This document shows, one piece after another, positions 19,126-20,763 of a stretch of 20,763 bases of DNA. The position numbers were made by a program, and so were the translations under genes. The stretch is from IMG/VR virus record IMGVR_UViG_3300017714_000224, positions 1 to 20,763 of that record, one strand, 5' to 3'. Position 1 is the stretch's first letter. Every line of letters begins with the position of its first letter. This DNA comes from a virus. The notes below the pieces were generated by a model that saw only the letters and a program-made list of their open reading frames with translations, ran no database searches and was not told where the DNA came from.

Positions 19126-19650
19126 CTACCTTTTTAAATCGTATCTAAATGTATTTCCTTTATTTTGACCAGATTTGGTTACTCCATATCCTGCCATTTT
19201 TGCTAATACTTGTACTTTTGGCCAAGCTTTTTCAAATTGTCCTTTAATTTTTAGTTTATGCATATCATCCATAATTTTTTGTACGATAGCATTTACTGTT
19301 TCCATATCGCTCATTACTAATGGTGAACCTTCATCAAGGTTATATGATTCATCAAACATACCTGAATCTTTCATCATTCTAAGAGCATCTTTCTTTGCTT
19401 TATCAGCATTATTTTTGTTGATTTTTTCAACTGCTTTCTTGATCATATCAAGACGTTTCTTTTTCTCTTTATCCGATAATGCTTCCGTTTGAAATTCTTC
19501 ATTAGCTTTCGCTAATAGATCTGCAATTTTAGCAAGAGTTTCTTTATCTTTCTTAGATATAGCTTTAAGCTTCTTATCATTAGCAATCTTTCTTAAAGAT
19601 TTACCATATTCGACAGTAGATTCTGCTCTTAAATTATTAAAATTTTTCAT
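19126..19650 (-). CDS. Lys-rich helical protein, probable head-internal, 174 aa
   Basis: I use ATG 19650, one base after the upstream stop, rather than an in-frame ATG at 19704 inside the neighbour. The product starts MKNFNNLRAESTVEYGKSLR, sharing the MKN[FL]N(N/E)LR opening with the protein encoded directly upstream. It is highly charged and helical (KKDKETLAKIADLLAKANEE, DKEKKKRLDMIKKAVEKINK). The C-terminal domain is more globular (LVMSDMETVNAIVQKIMDDM, then VLAKMAGYGVTKSGQNKG). No enzymatic motif is visible. It is probably a scaffold-like or packaged internal protein (inference from composition, opening sequence and neighbours). Confidence 0.7.
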   Translation of the reverse strand: MKNFNNLRAESTVEYGKSLRKIANDKKLKAISKKDKETLAKIADLLAKANEEFQTEALSDKEKKKRLDMIKKAVEKINKNNADKAKKDALRMMKDSGMFDESYNLDEGSPLVMSDMETVNAIVQKIMDDMHKLKIKGQFEKAWPKVQVLAKMAGYGVTKSGQNKGNTFRYDLKR

Positions 19651-19651
19651 A

Positions 19652-20122
19652 TTAATCTCTGTCCATATCAATAGTTCCGTCCCATTGGCCTCTTTCCACA
19701 CCATTCATATATGAATATAGTGCTTGTTCACATTCAACTAGACTATTGTAAATATCGTTTGGATTACCACCTTTTGTATAACCTGTTTCAGCAGTATACT
19801 GAAAGTCGTCTTGCATCTTTGCAACTTTATGAAGTGCTTTAATCATATTTTTGATGTTTTTTACTTCTTTCTTTTTGTCAAACTCTTTACCATCAAACTT
19901 AGTTGGTTTGTACATAGGTATTCTAGCTTCAGATAAATCTTCTGTAACTTCTTCAAACATGGGTGCAAGTGCTTTGATTACTTGACCTAAATATGATGGA
20001 TCCATATTAGAAATCATATCTTTTTCTTGATTAGTAACACCTTTAATATTTTTTACTTTATTCCAAATATTAGTGTATTTTCCTTTTTCAGTAAGAGTTC
20101 TTAATTCATTTAGATTTTTCAT
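19652..20122 (-). CDS. Helical protein with SEA-type cleavage motif, 156 aa
   Basis: This 156-residue protein starts MKNLNELRTLTEKGKYTNIW, paralleling MKNFNNLR in the next gene. It has a central VTEDLSEARIPMYKPTKFDG, where LSE|A (about residue 66) fits a T4-type prohead-protease site. After that point the sequence is mainly helical (VKNIKNMIKALHKVAKMQDD), with an aromatic C-terminal VECEQALYSYMNGVERGQWD. Cleavage would separate an N-terminal part of about 66 residues from a 90-residue body. The family is not recognised. The start overlaps the upstream stop (ATGA). Confidence 0.7.
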   Translation of the reverse strand: MKNLNELRTLTEKGKYTNIWNKVKNIKGVTNQEKDMISNMDPSYLGQVIKALAPMFEEVTEDLSEARIPMYKPTKFDGKEFDKKKEVKNIKNMIKALHKVAKMQDDFQYTAETGYTKGGNPNDIYNSLVECEQALYSYMNGVERGQWDGTIDMDRD

Positions 20123-20763
20123 TTTATTTTTCCTTTAATAATATCGTCTAGGTTGTTATCTAACCATTCAATAAAATCATCCGGATCATCAGTATTAACC
20201 TCACCATTATCCATTGCCCATTGCATTAAATCTTCTTCTGCTTTCTTAGATAACTCTAATGAACCTTTCTTTGCTGCATTTTGAAGTTCTTTTTTGTGCT
20301 TACGAGCTATGTCTTTCATTTTCATAGCTTCACTCACTGTCGCAGATTCATACTTAGGTGCTTTCATTCTTTTACCTACCATAACACCAGCTTTAGTTTT
20401 TATAGAGTTTTCAATCACGTTTGATTCTTTAATTTTTCCTAACATATGTTGAATAGCTCCGTAAACTTCTTCACGAGTCATAGTATCGTTCCAACCTAAG
20501 CTAGTAGGATATGTTCTTAGTTCATTTGATGCAACTAACCACAAATCATCTTCAGACTTTTTGTCACCACCAACTTTTGCTGCTTTAAGTGCATCGTTTA
20601 GCTTTTCATTATACTTCATATTTTTCTTTTGATTTTTATCAATAAATGCAAAGTAATAATCTCCATCTCTAACAGGATATCTTAAAGCTGTCCAAACTTT
20701 TGGTCTAGCTGAATTACCTGGGTGGTAATCTTTTTTCATTTCTTCTCTTGCTTTATCTAAATC
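20119..20763 (-). CDS. Partial charged protein, 5' end outside window
   Basis: The frame is open to the window edge: DLDKAREE precedes the first Met seen (20739), so the gene continues upstream and that Met need not be the start. The visible 214 residues include a globular part (KVWTALRYPVRDGDYYFAFI, then LWLVASNELRTYPTSLGWND), an EEVYGAIQHMLGK helix, and SATVSEAMKMKDIARKHKKE, where VSE|A resembles a prohead-protease site. A helical, acidic C-terminus follows (AEEDLMQWAMDNG, DDFIEWLDNNLDDIIKG). The function is not recognised; it is probably part of the head/internal-protein module. The stop overlaps the next start (ATGA). Confidence 0.7.
   Translation of the reverse strand, partial: DLDKAREEMKKDYHPGNSARPKVWTALRYPVRDGDYYFAFIDKNQKKNMKYNEKLNDALKAAKVGGDKKSEDDLWLVASNELRTYPTSLGWNDTMTREEVYGAIQHMLGKIKESNVIENSIKTKAGVMVGKRMKAPKYESATVSEAMKMKDIARKHKKELQNAAKKGSLELSKKAEEDLMQWAMDNGEVNTDDPDDFIEWLDNNLDDIIKGKIK

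Noticed and set aside
1-20763. CRISPR arrays, insertion sequences, integrase or attachment sites
   Set aside because: No spaced direct repeats, transposase or recombinase motifs, or terminal inverted repeats were found.

Overview
This window is a compact, AT-rich stretch of a tailed-phage genome. It most resembles a marine T4-like myovirus of the broad cyanophage/pelagiphage type. The support is a T4-type RNase H/5' exonuclease, class Ia ribonucleotide reductase with glutaredoxin, a GroES-like co-chaperonin, a phage-encoded tRNA, T4-type late promoter boxes (TATAAATA), a spanin pair, and many small conserved proteins typical of these phages. The host cannot be fixed from the sequence: no photosynthesis genes are present, so SAR11 or another heterotrophic marine bacterium is as plausible as a cyanobacterium. 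Essentially every gene is on the minus strand, joined by ATGA, GTGA or TAATG overlaps, so transcription runs from high to low coordinates.

In order of transcription: 20763-16406 holds charged, coiled-coil or small globular proteins (several starting MKTF/MKNL/MKNF and carrying prohead-protease-like cleavage motifs), a transglutaminase-like cysteine peptidase and a C-terminally anchored coiled-coil protein. I read this as a head/internal-protein module. 16353-14854 holds four conserved small proteins of unknown function. 14854-12851 is a lysis-like cassette: inner spanin, overlapping outer-spanin lipoprotein, class 3 lipase and a small membrane-anchored protein. 12846-8827 is the nucleotide operon: its own promoter, nrdA, nrdB, a small membrane protein, glutaredoxin and a GTG-started zinc ribbon. 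8818-6575 holds a GIY-YIG-like nuclease, a conserved protein, RNase H and a DUF6433-like protein. 6438-3706 holds a conserved protein, a cysteine-less FmdB-like protein, a glycosyltransferase, a PD-(D/E)XK exonuclease and a small protein. 3697-1 holds a HAD phosphatase, a SET-domain protein, a small membrane protein, an ORF containing tRNA-Ala(UGC), a GroES-like protein, a RimK-like ligase fused to a RimB-like protease, and two small proteins.

The main points for follow-up are: (i) three late promoter boxes placed exactly 5 nt before an ATG, predicting leaderless late mRNAs; (ii) three near-identical early-type promoters (TGTAC[A/T]-N17-TATAATATA); (iii) a RimK-RimB fusion and a HAD enzyme that both start with a T4-like capsid-targeting peptide and a late promoter, suggesting enzymes packaged in the head and injected; (iv) a lipase inside the spanin cassette; (v) a hairpin that could hide the ribosome binding site of the gene starting at 16353; and (vi) a tRNA gene lying in frame inside an ORF. 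Four small genes of about 50 codons were found in apparent gaps or overlaps (157-306, 2397-2558, 8827-8991 and the partial gene at 1-167). The window has no gene-free stretch above 300 bases. I saw no integrase, transposase, CRISPR array or attachment site.
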